Below, piece by piece: positions 48,311 through 61,826 of a stretch of 64,000 nucleotides of DNA. A program made the position numbers and the translations under genes. Numbering within the stretch: the first letter of the stretch is position 1; every line of letters starts with the position of its first letter. Below the pieces are notes generated by a model. The model did no database searches and was not told where the DNA came from. It worked only from the letters and a program-made list of their open reading frames with translations. Source of the DNA: Aselliscus stoliczkanus (Eukaryota > Chordata > Mammalia > Chiroptera > Hipposideridae); contig CM066733.1 of NCBI GenBank assembly GCA_033961575.1, positions 66,710,921-66,774,920 of the forward strand, read 5' to 3'.

Positions 48311-49203
48311 GAAATAATACACAAGTAAAATAAACTATTTTAAAATTAGAAACTACAAGGTACTTGCAGAATATTGGAAAAAAGTTTTGCTTTATATGTG
48401 CTATTGGTATTTAACTGTTAATACCCATCAGATTGTATTGACAAGCTATGTAATTTTGTTTAAGTTTATTTGGGAGAATTTACTATGAATTGAATGACAA
48501 GAAGTTTAAATTGATGTAGGCATTGATCAAGATACTCCTTTGAACATCTGTAAGATTTTCATCAATTTTTGATTAGTTCAAAGTAATTGCTAGACCGACA
48601 TTTAAAAATATGCTATAGATTGAATAAATGTGCTTGAATATAAAGGGAATTTTAAAAAACTACTTTTTCTTCAAAATATTTATGTATTTAATGGCATTTG
48701 CACATAGTCTTTATGTTTTTATATAAGAGAAATATCATTCCTCTTATTTCTCATTTTAAAAGTTTAAACACATGTATTCTACTGTACTCTCCATTTAAAA
48801 TAGCAATCAATTCAAGGTTCCCAATAAAACACTAATCTATAACATGAACTAGTCTTTGATGTTTTCTATAATTTTTTTCAGAATCAGATTTTTAGTCTCT
48901 TTCTTATTCACCCAAAAATAAATTTTAGGTATTTATGAAGTATAGAACTGAAATATTAAAAAGTACATACAATAAATCCAGATTAATATTTGTTCAAAAT
49001 GTCCTGAAATTCAATTACGTTATTTTAAATGCTTATTGAGACACTTCTTAAAGAAATTTGTAATGATTTATAGAAGCCACTGCTAGGCAGCTCCCCCACT
49101 AAAGAGCCACAGGACAGTATATAAACTGATATCAAAGCCAGTAAGAAGAGATGATGACAGGGACTTAAAGTCTGAAAGTACCAGCATTTTGGATCACTGA
49201 GAG
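48311..49203. other. Non-coding stretch, nothing recognised
   Basis: AT-rich DNA without a recognised gene or repeat. Confidence 0.4.
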
Positions 49204-49477
49204 TGGTGGTTAGTTTTATGTCAACTTTTGTATGAGATTAACATTTAAATTGGTCAACTTTGAGTAAACAGACTGCCTTCCATAATGTGGATAGGCCTCA
49301 TCCAGTCAGTTGAATGCCTGGATGGAAAAAGACTAGCCTCTTTAAACAAAAGGGCATTTTTCAGTAGGCTGCCAAGGGACTTCATCTGAGCCACTAGCTC
49401 TGCTGTGTTTCCAGCCTGTAGATTTGGGACTTGCCAGTTTGCATAATAATGTGAGCCAATTCTTTATAATAAAGTTC

Positions 49478-49520
<43 letters not shown>

Positions 49521-49565
49521 CCATCCTATAGGTTCTGATTTTTCTGGAGAACTCTGACTAATACA
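49204..49565 (+). mobile_element. Ancient MaLR-like LTR with a CA microsatellite
   Basis: The copy begins 'tggtggttagttttatgtcaac' and ends 'tctggagaactctgactaatacac', TG...CA ends of an old LTR. The middle has 'gaccgccttccataatgtgg'-like and 'gagccaattctttataataaag' phrases, the latter providing an AATAAA-type signal (about 49468). A pure CA repeat (49481-49519) lies just after it, as is usual in this family. The precise family name is not given. Confidence 0.7.
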
Positions 49566-49749
49566 CTGAACATTAATGGTTATCGGCCTATTCACACTTC
49601 AGATTCAAGTACACAGTCACTGAATGTAAAAGAAATAAAAAAGATCTACCATATAATACAACATTAACCACAGTAGTCTTAAAGTGATTTTACTAATATG
49701 AGTCAGAATTTACTTACATTTTTTTAAAGTGTTAATAGGAAAAAAAAGA

Positions 49750-51450
49750 GGAATGTTTTATGATGAGAACAACGGTGAATTCATTAGGAACATAAAGAAG
49801 TTCCAAATATATACACACCTAAAAACAAAGTAGAAAAAAAATCCATGAAGAAAAAATTAACAGAATTAAAGGAAGGAGATAATATAGCAAAGCTAGTCAG
49901 AGATTCAATAGCCCATTCTCAATAACTGATTGAATAGCTACACAAAAAACAATAATAATAACAAAGACATGAATGAGACTATTAAGTTACATCTATAGAA
50001 TACTCCATTGCAATACCAGAGAATAATTCATTACAAGTATACATGGGACATTCACCAAGATAGAACATAGACTGGTCTCAATACATTTATTAGAAATTGA
50101 GTCATACAAAGCATATTTCCTGAATAAAATGAAATTATATTAAAATAAAAAATAATAAGATTTGAAAAACCCCACCAATATTTGGTGACTAAAATAATGC
50201 ATTCCTAAATAGTCTATTGGTCAAATAGTAAATCACAATGTATATTTTAAAATATTTTAATGTAATGAAAAATAAATTACAACATATCAAAATGTTTAGT
50301 GTTAATTTAAAGCAATGTTATACGGAAATTTAGAGATATAAATGCATATATTAGAAAATAAGAAAGATATAAAATCAATAACTTCATTTTCCACATTAAG
50401 AAACTAGAAAAAAAGAACAGAAAGCTAAACCAAAGATGAGCAGAGGAAAAAAATAATAAAGATTAAGATGAAAATCAGTGAAAATAAAACAGAAAGACAA
50501 TGGAGAAAGCCAATGAAACCAAAAGTTGGTTTTTTGAAAAGATTAATAATATTGACAAACCTTTAGCTAGTTTGGAGAGAGACAAAGAGAGAAAAGAGGG
50601 AGGGGGAAAGGTGAGAGAGAGGGAGAGAAGGGGGAGGGAGAGGGAAGGGAGAGAGAGAGAGAGAGAAGACTCAAATTACTAAAATCAAGAATAAAATTGG
50701 GACTATTATTACTGACCTTTCAGAAATAGAAAGGATTACAAAGGGGTATTTTATATAGAGAGAGTCTAGATTAATTGGAAAAATTCTCAGAAGGACAGTT
50801 ATTACTGAATCTGACTCAAGAACAAATGGAACTCTGAAAGAAAATAACAAGTAAAGAAATTGAATTACTAGTTTAAAAGTTTCCAAAATCAAAAGCCCAG
50901 GCCTAGTTGGTCCACTATCAAATACTATGGTTCATTTATGAAAAAAATAATAATGCCAGTACTACAGCTCCTCCAAATTTTACAAAAGCAGAGGACAATT
51001 CCCAACTCATTTTATGAGGCCAGCATTATCTAATTAAAACCAAGTCACCAAACAATGATACAACAAGAAAAGAAAACTACAGGCCAATTGTCCCTTATTA
51101 ACACAGACACAAAGTGCTCGACAAAATACTAGCAAAGTAATTCCAACAACATATAAAAATATCATGATGAAGTAAAATTTAAGGGACAAAACCATGTAGT
51201 CATCTCAATAGATACAGAAAGGAAAGCATTTGACAAACCCAAAATCCATTCGTGATTAAAAACAAAACAAAACAAGAAAACTCTTAACAAACTAGAGCAG
51301 AATAGAGCTTAGTCAACCGGACAAAAAGAGTATCTATCTATGAAAAACCTACAGCAAAAAATTATATTAATATGCCAAACGCCTGAGTGTACCTCTTACT
51401 ACTCTAAAGTCAGAAGACAAACAAACAGCTGAATTGAAAACACACAAAAT
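49750..51450 (+). pseudogene. Old L1 ORF2 relic, sense
   Basis: Diverged L1 ORF2 wording runs through this region: 'gaaagacaatggagaaagccaatgaaaccaaaag', 'aatattgacaaacctttagctag', 'ttatgaggccagcattatc' and 'tagatacagaaaggaaagcatttgacaaa' (the last encodes the conserved AFDK block). A GA-rich low-complexity tract at 50575-50667 interrupts it. All frames are broken. Confidence 0.75.
50575..50667. repeat. GA-rich low-complexity tract
   Basis: Purine-only sequence of GAGA/GGGAGA units, probably expanded inside an L1 copy. The 60-codon open frame that ends here is an artefact of the tract. Confidence 0.9.
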
Positions 51451-51960
51451 ATTTATGCCAAAATCCTCACCAAAGTCTATGTATGGGTGTATATGTTTGT
51501 GTGTGTATACGTCTCTCTGTCTAAATGGTTAATAAACACATGAAAAGAGGCTTAACATCACTGGTCATCAGAAAAATGTAAATTAAAACCACATGAAATA
51601 CTATTTCATATCCAGTAGAATGACTATAATCAAGAAACAACATAATTGTTGAAATAATTGAGCTTCAAAAACATTCTAAGTGAAAAAACCCAGACACAAA
51701 AAAACACATATTATGTGATATAATTTATATAAAATATCCAGAAAGGGCAAATTTATACGAACAGCAAGTAGATTAGGGGTGACCTAAAAAGAACAGGGGT
51801 GGATTGCATGGGACTATTTTAAGAGAGATAAAAGTCCTCTAAAACTGGACTGTGGTAGTAGGTGTCCAACTCTGTCAAATATACTAAACATCATTGAATT
51901 TTTATTAAAATGGTTGTATATTGTGATATATAAGTAATACATTAGTTAAGTTGTTTAAGA
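51451..51960 (+). mobile_element. L1M/HAL1-like 3' end, sense
   Basis: The text 'gaaaagaggcttaacatcactggtcatcag' and 'accacatgaaatactatttcatat' belongs to L1 ORF2, followed by a 3'UTR ending 'atgtgatataatttatataaaatatcc', 'gtaggtgtccaactctg' and 'tggttgtatattgtgatatat'. It probably belongs with the relic before it, with sequence lost between them. Confidence 0.65.
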
Positions 51961-54050
51961 AAAAGAAAAAAGAAAGCTCACTGTTACAGTAAGAGCTGAG
52001 AAAGGTACCTATATTTTTCAGCACTCAAAAACCATTTAAATATTCATATATATCACAGTAAAAATATTCAACCATGTATAAAATATGTAAACAATTTTAT
52101 AATCACACATTACTCATGTGATGAGTATTTGAAGAGTATTTTTCTGTTTGATGGGTGTATAATCACTGTGTTTTGTGACTGTCTACCCAAGATTTAGAAG
52201 TGGATTACACACATTAACTCTGTTACTTAAGACATTTCCCAAAATAACAAGCAATAGAATACAGACAGAATATTTTAAAAGTGGATAGGACCTTCAAGGT
52301 TCTTAACGGTTATTTTACAGGTGATGGAATGAGCCAGAAACATAAGAGGAAGTGGCTTCCCCAGCTTCCTACAGTAACTGACAGAACTGGACTCAGGTTT
52401 GATTTTGCCACATTACCTTTCCTACTCTTTTTCTATCTGGGTAAACTATGGGTGAACAAGACACTCCGGATACATTGTGCAAAGGCCTATGGGAGACTGG
52501 TGGATGGAATCCCCCCATCAGGGAGAGAAACAGAAGTCAGCAGAGCCAAGTCACCTCCGTGCCAAACCTGCTAGCACTGTAGTTTCCAGGTGTGTTAGGT
52601 TAAGAAAGTTCCTTTCCCATTCTACAAAGAGGCAGCTACCTTCACCCGTGGATTTCCGGCCCACCCAGAGCCAGATTCATGATTTTCAGGACCAGGTAAC
52701 AAAATAAAACTTGTAAGCTCCTTGTTCAAAAACTACTAAGAATTTCAAAACAGTGAGAGCAGAGCATGAAACCAAGCATTAGGCCTCATATGACCACATG
52801 GGTCCCCAGTTTACCAAGCCTGCCCTAGTTCCAACCATACTGCAACCCCTTACTTGGTAACAGATGTTCCTTTTTGCACCCAGATGATAAGGATTGGCAC
52901 TCATTTTCCTGATGCTGCAGTTTGAAGAACGCTCTTAAGCAAGCACCAGAAGTCTGGACTGGGAATGAGTCAGCAATGCTACATAATTACTGCCAAGAAG
53001 AAAGCTGCCTCGCAAATAAATGGGAGATGAATAAGTCTGTCACAACAGTTAAAGACAAAAAAAACAAAAAAGCTATCTGATGTGCGGCAAATTACTAAAA
53101 GAATGCTTTTTTCTTCATTTAAAAGAAATATTTTCTATTTAAAAGAAATGTTGTACTTAAAATAAACTTGTACCCAGTATTTTAGATTTTTGAGACACAT
53201 CAGGGTGTCTGTTAAGCATTTCAGTTTCCAGTGCCTTCATATTTTATATTAAAAATGTGGTACTTGGAGTAGTAACTCCCATACTTTAGATGAATTTTAT
53301 TTGATAGCATTTCTTAATTTCGAATTCTTCAGTCATTCAAACAGGATGATAACTGGACCAGATTTTTAAAAATATAGATTTTTGTTAAGTGCGCTCATGT
53401 TTAGCAAGCAGTGGGAAATAGTCAGAAGATACACATACTAGTACATTTGGAACAAGGCCATCTTAATTTCACAGTTGAGAGATTCCTATTTACTTCTTTC
53501 TAGCCATTTAGCCAGCACCTATTTCACTTGTTTCAGTTCAGCCAAAGCATTCTCTATATTTGCTTTCTGGAACACCTTACAATATTTTGAATTTCTTTCT
53601 GCCATTGTTCTCTGTTCTGTGTGGCATATTGATAATGTCTGAAAATTTCCTCAGCACTTGTTAGGTCCTGGGATTTTTCTGATGTCTGGGAATGCTGTTC
53701 AAAGGAATAGATTTAGATTTCCTGAGAGTCTTGTATGTTTGACTGGCACAGTTACCAAATGCATACAAACCTTATACCTGACTTTGTACCTGTCTGCTCT
53801 AATCTAATGCGTAACGTTTAGCTCTCAACTCTGCCATGTAATTTATTCTCTGCCTTGAAACATGTTTCTTTTTCAAAAACCAACTTTAAGAGAATTTTTT
53901 ACACTCCATTTTCTGCCTGAAGACTTAACTAGTTTCATATGAAAGATTTCTAGAAATGTGAACTGTTAGCATTTTTTAAGACCAAGATTTACCCTCTTAA
54001 TTTATAATATATTCAAATAGCTCCCTCCCTCAAAGTGACATTGTATCTGG
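51961..54050. other. Non-coding stretch with a MIR-like piece
   Basis: The piece around 52300-52400 ('ttattttacaggtgatggaatgagccagaaac') fits a MIR core. The moderately GC-rich segment 52430-52700 is unique and carries overlapping 97- and 76-codon open frames without recognised domains. The rest is unremarkable AT-rich DNA. Confidence 0.45.
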
Positions 54051-54256
54051 ACCTCCATTTGATTTTTAAATTAAACAATTTTTATTTAAAGATAATTGTA
54101 GATTCACGTGAAGTTATGAGAAATAATACAGAGAAATCCCGCATATTCTTTACTCAGTTTCCCCCAATGGTAACTAACATCTTGCAAAATTTATAGTGCA
54201 TTACACAAGGATTGACACTGATACAATGCACTGATCTTATTCAAATACTTCATTTC

Positions 54257-54259
<3 letters not shown>

Positions 54260-54299
<40 letters not shown>
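54260..54299. repeat. (TG)n microsatellite
   Basis: About 40 bp of pure TG inside the antisense L1 3'UTR. The overlapping 63- and 101-codon open frames are explained by the tract. Confidence 0.98.
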
Positions 54300-54300
<1 letters not shown>

Positions 54301-56590
54301 CAGCCCTGTACAATTTATCATGTATAGGCTTGCTTATCCATCACCACAGTCAAGACACAAGAGTGCCATCACCACAAGTACCCCTCATGGTGACTTTTTA
54401 TGACCACACTGAACTTCCCACTGCATACATCTGTTCCCTCCCACACTTCACATTTTTTTCATTTATTCCTTTTTTTTCCCTTTTGGTGTCAAAAGCTTTG
54501 CCAGGCCCTAATACAGAAAAATATTTTCTTCGATTTTTTAATAGTTTTATAGTTTACAGATAGTCCATGTTCTATTTTCAGTTAATTTTTTTATTTTGTT
54601 TTTTTCTTTGATGTCCAGTTACTCCAGTACAATTGTTCCACCATTAAATTGCTTTTGGCATCTTAGTTAAATATGGTGTGGGTCTGTATCTGTGATCTCT
54701 CCTCTGTTCCACTGATCTCTGTGCCTATTCCTCTGACAGTACCACACTACCTTGTTTACAATAACTATAAAGTAAGCCTTAATATTGGATAGAGTGCTTC
54801 CTCCCACTTTGTTCCATTTACAGATTGTTTTAGTTCTTCTAGGACACTTGTTTCCCACATAACTTTTTAAAATAAGCTTTACTGTGTATACAAAACACCC
54901 ATCTAAGGTTTTCATTGGAATTGCATTAAATCCATAAATCACTTTGGAATGTCTTTACCATGTTAATTTTTCAATCTGTAAACACAGTGCCTCTCTTCTT
55001 TTATTTAGGTCTTTTATGATTTATTGATCAGCATTTTATAATTGTCAGCATATTAATTCTACTTTTTTTTTCTTTTAAGAGTGTAAATATTTCTTTTTCT
55101 GTGGCGCTATGGTAAATGATACTGTGTTTCTACTTTTGGTGCCCAGTATTTGTAGCTGTTTGTACTTAACACATAAAAATATGATTGATTTTTGTGTGTT
55201 GATCTTGTATCCTGCAACCTTGCTGAACTCACTATTTAATTCTAGGACTGTTTTTGTAGATTCCTTGAGATTTTCTATGTAGAAAATAATGCCATCTGCA
55301 AATAGGGACAGTCTTATTTCTTCCTTTCTATTTATTTTCCTTGTTTATGTTGTTATCACTTACTCCTAATCTTTATGGGAAAGCATTCAGCCTTTACGCA
55401 TTAAGTATGGCTTTTTTGTATACTCTTTATCAAATTTCAACTTATGCTAATTCTCTTCAATTTCTAACTTACTGAGAGCTTATCATTAACAGGTGATGTA
55501 ATTGTCTAATGCTTCTTCTGCCTCAACTGACATATTCATATGACTTTCTTCTTTAGTCTGATGATATATGGTGGATTGCATGTATATTTTTTCCAAATAT
55601 TGAACTAGCTTTGCATACATGGAATAAATCTCATTTAGTTATAGTGAATAATTATTTTTATACATTGTGGATTTTATTTGGTAATATTTTGTTGAGGATA
55701 TTTTGATCTAAGGTCACTGTAGCTATTTGCCCATTACTTTTTGTTTTGTGGACTGTGTCTGCTTTTGTTGTCGTGCTAATACTGGTGTCATGAAATAAGT
55801 TGAAAAGTGTTTTTTCCTCTTTTACTTTCTGAAAAAGATTTTTTTCATAATTTGTACTAATTCTATAAATATTTAGGGAAGCTTTTTAATAACTTGTTTA
55901 ATTTCTTTAATGATTATAGTGTTACTCAAATAATCTATCTCATCTTGGTTGACTTTGGGTAGTTTGCAGTTTTCAAAAAATTTGCCCATTTCTCCTAAGT
56001 TTTCAAAATTATGAGAATAAAGTTGTTCACAGTATTCTTTTATTAGTATCATTTTTGTGACTACAGAATCTGTTCTGATGCTCTATTTATTCTTATTATT
56101 AGAGTTTGTATCTTCTGTATTTTCATTCTTGCTAGAAAGAAATTTATCTATTTTATTGATTTTTTTTCATAGAACCAGGTTTTTATTTAATGATTTTTGC
56201 TATGGTTTCTCTATCTTCAAATTTATTGATTTCTGCCTTTATGTTATATATTACTTTATTCCTTCTGCTTGTTCTGAGTTAATTTTGTATCTATTTTTTT
56301 AGATCCTTGACATAATAACTTAGATTAAGACATGTTCTGTTTTTTAAAATAAGCATTTGATGCTATAAATTTCCCTCTCAGTAATGTTTCCTAAATATTT
56401 TGATATGTTGTATTTTTCTAATTTAATTTAGTATATGGATCTTCATTTACTATGAAGTTTTCATATATGTCATGGAGTATCTACAAGTGTGTTTTTAATT
56501 TTAAAGTATTTAAAGATTTTCTTCTTTCTTTCTGTTATTGATTTCTAGTTTGATTCTAATATAGTTAGGGAAATAATCTGTTTTAATTCT

Positions 56591-56700
56591 TTTTTTTTTT
56601 TTTTTTGAGGGCAGTGTTACTGGCCCTCATATGTGGGACCGAACCAGGGCTGCTGGCTTCCCAAGCCAGCGCTTAACCTCCGCACCACTCGGCCAGCCCT
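56591..56700 (-). mobile_element. Antisense short SINE inside the L1
   Basis: A 15-bp perfect duplication (TGTTTTAATTCTTTT) lies at 56579-56593 and 56701-56715. The T run (reverse poly(A)), GAGGGCAGTG and the reverse tRNA-like head ending GGCCAGCCCT are all present. It is younger than the host L1. Confidence 0.95.
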
Positions 56701-59283
56701 TGTTTTAATTCTTTTAATTTTATTGAATTTTATTTTATGGCTCAGAATATGGTCTATTTTGGTGAATGACCATACATAGGTGCTTGAAAAATATTATGTA
56801 TTCTACCATTTTTTATTGTAGTCTTCTGTATATGTCTATTAGATCCCTTTGTTTGATTGTGTTCACCTTCATAGCCTTGTTGATGTTCTTTCTAGTTGCT
56901 CTGTCAATCACTAAATAAGAAATGTTGAAATCCCAAACTATATTGTACATTTAACTATTACTCTTCTCAGCTCCATCATTTTTTGCTTCATATATTATCA
57001 TGTTTTATTTTCCCTCATAGGTGAAGGGTAGACTGTTATATTTTCTTAGTGGATTGATCCCATTATTATGTGGTATCTCTTTTTGTCTCTAATAGTTTTC
57101 TTTACTCTGAAGTTGACTTAACTGATGTTAATATAGCTAATTATGTTATTTTTCAATTACTGTTAGCCATATCTATCTTTTTCAATTATTTTATTATAAG
57201 CCAATCTATATCACTGAATTTGAAATGATTTTCTTGTAAACAGCATATAGTTGGGTCATGCTTCTTTATCTACTCTGCCATTCTCTTTTTTTAATTGACA
57301 TATTATATTTAGACCAATTACATTTAAGATATTATTGATATGTTATAGTGTATATATGCCATTTTATTATTTGGTTTCTGTTTGTTTCCTGTGTTTCTCT
57401 TCTTTACCTTTTTTCTTGCTTTCCTGTGGATACCTCAACATTTTTTAGGATTTCTTCTTGTTTAGTATTTTTGAGTACATTCTTGTATTACATTTCACAT
57501 TGATTCCTCTGTGCATTACAATATACATATATGACATCAATATTTTACCATTTTGTTCCACTTTGAAATATCATGGTCTTGAATATCAAAAGTATTATGA
57601 TTTTTGGTTTTATCATAAAGACATATAAAGTATCATGAGAAAAAGTCAGTCTATTGTATATATCCTTATTTCTTCTCTTTCTGTTGTTCTTTCTTCCTTT
57701 TTGATGTTTCAAGATTTCTTATTTTATCATTTCCTTTCTGTTTGAAAAACTTCCTTTAGCCAATTTTTAATGGTAGTTCTGCTAGCAACAAATTATTTCA
57801 GCTTTTCCTAATTTATTTCCTCTCATTCCTGAAGGATAGTTTCATTGGATATAAAATTTGCAGTTGACAGTTCTTTTCATTCAGCTCTTGAAAAGCACTG
57901 TGTCACACCTACCAGGTCTCCATGTTTTCAAATGAAAATTTATTGTCAATTGAATTGATGTTATCATATAGATAATGTGGTTTGTTTTGTTTTTGTTTTT
58001 GTTTCTTTTCTATGGCTGCTTTCAAGGCTTTTTTGTTTGCTTGCATGTTTTTCTTTAGTTTTCAGTAGTTGAAAAATAGTGTCTTAATTTGGACTTCTTT
58101 GGATTTATCCTGCTTTGGATTTGCTCAATTCTTAAATCTGCAGGTTTCTATATATCTTTTGTCAAATTTGGAAAGTTTTAAACTATACTTCTTCAAATAT
58201 CATCTCAGTCCCATTGTTTATTTTTTCTTTTAATATTCTGATGATATGAATGTTGGATCTTTCATTATTCCTCTACAGGTCCCTGAAGCTGTCATAGCTA
58301 TTTTACTTTATTTTCCCTCTATTGTTCAGATTGAATAAATTCTATTGACTACTGATTATGTCTTCTGTCATCTCCACTTTACTACCTACCAAGCCCATCA
58401 GCAAGTTTTTTTTTGTTATTTTGTTTTTCAGTTACAATTTCTATTTGACTCTTTTTTATAATTTCCACTTCTTTACTGAGAATTTTGATTTTTATATGCT
58501 TCAAGATCATTTGTAATTGGTCGATAAATCATATATGTGTTGGCTGCTTTAAAATGCTTGTCAAATAATTCCAACATCTGATTCATCTTTGTATTGCCGC
58601 TACTTGATTGTATTTTCTCAATCAAGTTGTGAATTTCTTGGTTCCTGGTATGATGGGTTTCTTTTATATTTTAATTGTTTCCTGAACTTTTTATATGTTA
58701 TGTTAGGAGAGTTTGGATCCTATTTAAATATTTCATGTTAGCAGGCAATCTCCCTGGTTAGTACACAGCTTCTGATATATATCTGTGGGCAGGGGCTTTA
58801 CTGTAAATTTTCAGAACCTTTGCTGTGCTTCTTTCTCTGCTTCATTTATCTAGTGCCATTGGGGATTTCACTGTTCTTTGTCTATGCAACCTGAAGGGAT
58901 GGAAGGAGTTCCTCAGGTTAGTCCCGCTGGTGCTGCTAACTAGAGAAAGGGACACTTGGGTTTTTATGGGGAAGGAAAGCACTTCCCCTCCCCAGTTATT
59001 GATGGGTCTCCACTCTGACAGTGGTGCCAGTTTGCCTGGTGTTGCTACCTGGTGGTGCCAACAGGTTGCTCTGGGGAAGGAATGCTCTGGGGGAGCAATA
59101 AGCTTACCTCGGATAACTTATTTGGCAAGGTTGGAGATCAGAAATGCCTGGTCTAGGTCACCTTCTTCTCTTGGCTGGGGAGATGTAACATGCACTATCT
59201 ATATGTTGTTCTTCCATGCTCTGGGTCCTAAACCAGTTTGCTTCATCTTTCTACCTTCTCCTAACTTATGCCTGACTTTATAA

Positions 59284-60030
59284 ACATTGTTTTATTTTTA
59301 CCTGTAAAACAATTCTGAGGTACACATTCTTATTGCCATTAGACACATGAAGAAAACAAAGTTTCTCAATGTTATTTGGCCAGTAAGTAGAACAGATCCA
59401 TAATCAAATACCAAAAACCATAACTGTAATCAAAATAAGTAATTTGAACATTAATGAAATACATAAACTCATTATATACAGATCAAATGTATGTAAATAT
59501 TTCAAGATTAAGAAACAGTGCTAACTTTTCCAGATATGAGTTAATCAGTGCTTACATTTTAAACAGATAAGCAAATATTTATATTTATTTATGTAATAAG
59601 CTAGGTTCTTAAATATCTTTTATAATCATTACCTTTTAACCCACACTTGAATTTCACAAACACATTTTAATTCTCAAGCAAAAATATTTATTATCTGAGG
59701 GTGAGTAAAATTAAATCATTATTCTGTAGCAGAGGGTGGGGTATGGCGACTTTGATCCATAGTATAGTGAAATTTATTCCAATAGTTAAGCTTTTAGGGA
59801 CAATTTCTAAGTTTTTTTCTTGTCATAAGTGAGGCTGGATTTCTACTACAGAAAGGAAATTATTTTTGTCAGAGAATAAACCTATGCAAACAGTTTGCTG
59901 TTCACTGCCATAACTTTAATTTATACAACACTAAGAGAATATAAATGTAATTATTTAATCAATTTTTAAATTCTGTTTTAGGTTTAATATTTATTTAGTT
60001 AGTTTTGTATTTAAATATATGTAAGAACTT
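59284..60030. other. Non-coding stretch, nothing recognised
   Basis: AT-rich DNA with no recognised gene or repeat, apart from a faint MIR-like piece near 59330-59410. Confidence 0.4.
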
Positions 60031-60310
60031 TCTAGTAATTATGTTGGCTATCAGCTTAAAAACTCCCATTTGCTATTTAGTGTTCACTTTTTTTCAATAT
60101 CAATGTGACTACAATCTTCATCTTCAGAATCACTTCCCATCATTCTCCCTTCCTCTTTTTCCTTATTTTCTAAGCCAAGTGAACTTCTGGGCCATTCCTC
60201 TAATTTGTCATATACTTTTATGTCTCTGTGGTTTTGCTCAGTTTTTTTCTATCTGGAAAACTATTACTACTTTCTCTGCCTGACATACTCCTATTTCTCC
60301 TTTAAGAAAC
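60031..60310 (+). repeat. L2-like fragment
   Basis: The C/T-rich text from 'atcttcatcttcagaatcacttccc' to 'tatctggaaaactattactac' and 'ctgacatactcctatttctcctt' resembles the central-to-3' part of L2. The open frame of 92 codons here has no recognised domain. Confidence 0.45.
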
Positions 60311-61756
60311 AGAAATAATGTAGGTTCTCCTTTGGGTGACTGGGTAGCCCTGAAATCCCAGAGGAGGAAATTCCCAGAGGAGCAGTTTCGGATACAATCA
60401 TGCTTACGATTTCAACATTTATCTCTGATTTCTAGGTAGAGATGCCTATGAGCAATTGATATGCAGTTCCGCAAATTTGTAGGAAATTCACAGCAAGAAA
60501 GATCAAATAGTACTGACTATTTGAATTTGAGACCTTAGTAAAGTGCTTCAACCATTGGTCTAAGTGTTCTCATCGATAATAATGAGAAGTTGCACTTGAT
60601 GACATTTTGTAGCTTTCTTGCCCAGATCTCCTGGTATACAGAGCATAGTTGATTTATTTCAGGATCTACTGTTCTGTTCATACAGAGGCCACATTTCCCT
60701 GGCTGCTCAGAGCCAGTGACTAAGCAGGATGGAGGTACTAATGCCCCATCTGATGCTTCGGTAATTAGAATCTGATGGTTTACTAGGCTCATTCTGTTGA
60801 CTCGATCATTTAAAAGTTGTGTGTATGTGGTTGGGAGAAAACCTACAAAGTCAATGGAGTTCATTAGTCATTGCAAAGTTGTATTGACAACCTGCAGAGA
60901 AATAATGAGAAACTGAGGAATGTGAACAAGCAATTAAAAGCACAATGTGAGAGAAAGTGGGCCTTTTGGGGAACCTAAAAGAGGCCATTATCTGGTGGAG
61001 AAAAACATGCATAGGTAAGGAGCAAATTCAAGACTTGATAGATTTGCAAAGCTCCAGAGATGTTTAAATGATCATTCAAGTCTGTACACTAGAGTCAGAG
61101 TTCATCCAGAGCCCAGGGATCTTGAAACAAGGAATGAGGACAGCTTGACAGATGCTCTGAGATGTTAGCTCTGCAGAATCTGTGAAACTTCAGAACTTGC
61201 AAAAATGGCTCAGCTTCCCCTAGCTAGAACTAGTGAATATTCCCACCACCACTATTTATAGAAGACACTGAAGATGCCACATCCCCACAATGAAACAGGT
61301 ACCCCACTCCCCCACCCCAACCCCCACCAGGAGCTACATCACCTCTCCTGGCTGTCTTGCAGATGTCTAAGCTTAAATCCTAGCATAATCAGGCTGAAAA
61401 TGTACTGGATCTGAAAAGAGAGGAAAAAAGAGTATATCCTAAAGGGACTAGAAATTAGGTAGCATGTTCCAGTAGGAGGCAGAGGAATAGCCCTAGGATT
61501 GGATTTTAAGCATGGTTGATCAAGAGAGCTGGAACATAACACAGAATAAACAAGAATTTGTTGATTCGGCATACTTTATTGGGATACACACTTAACTCCC
61601 TGACAAAGATCCCAGAGGATGAGGCAAACTCAGTGATAGGAGACCTTAACAAGTGTGACAAAATCAACGTCCTATCTTGAGTTAAGGGAAAATGCCTGCG
61701 TTTTCCTGGAAGATGGTAGATTAAGAAATAGAAATATGAAGGAAGTGGGGAACCTG

Positions 61757-61758
<2 letters not shown>
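60311..61758 (-). other. Retroelement-like or unclassified stretch with a 109-codon minus frame
   Basis: A 109-codon open frame (60535-60864, minus) has natural-looking amino acid composition with four cysteines, but I recognise no domain. Its surroundings to about 62670 have the texture of a decayed ERV internal region, including a 'cccaataaaaagccatgatcc' phrase near 62279. No intact gag, pol or env is visible. It could be MaLR internal sequence, another old repeat or an exapted remnant. Confidence 0.3.

Positions 61759-61823
<65 letters not shown>
61759..61823. repeat. (TA)n microsatellite, 65 bp
   Basis: About 65 bp of uninterrupted TA. It explains five overlapping open frames of 61 to 128 codons on both strands, none of which is a gene. 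Long TA tracts are cruciform-prone and often variable. Confidence 0.98.

Positions 61824-61826
<3 letters not shown>

Larger units (their letters stand above)
54051..59283 (-). mobile_element. Near full-length ancient antisense L1M
   Basis: On the plus strand the region reads as reverse L1. It starts with a 3'UTR ('gataattgtagattcacgtgaag', 'tttcccccaatggtaac', 54060-54470), followed by diverged ORF2 (54480 to about 57500). It continues through text typical of the 5' part of old L1M elements ('tacaggtccctgaagctgtc', 'gctttaaaatgcttgtcaaat', 57750-58700) and a GC-richer terminal part up to about 59283. A (TG)n tract (54260-54299) lies in the 3'UTR. A SINE interrupts it at 56591-56700. The 152-codon open frame (58825-59283) lies in the reversed 5' end and is not a gene. 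Confidence 0.8.

Noticed and set aside
58825..59283. 152-codon plus-strand open frame
   Set aside because: It lies in the GC-richer reversed 5' end of an old L1 and has no recognisable domain.
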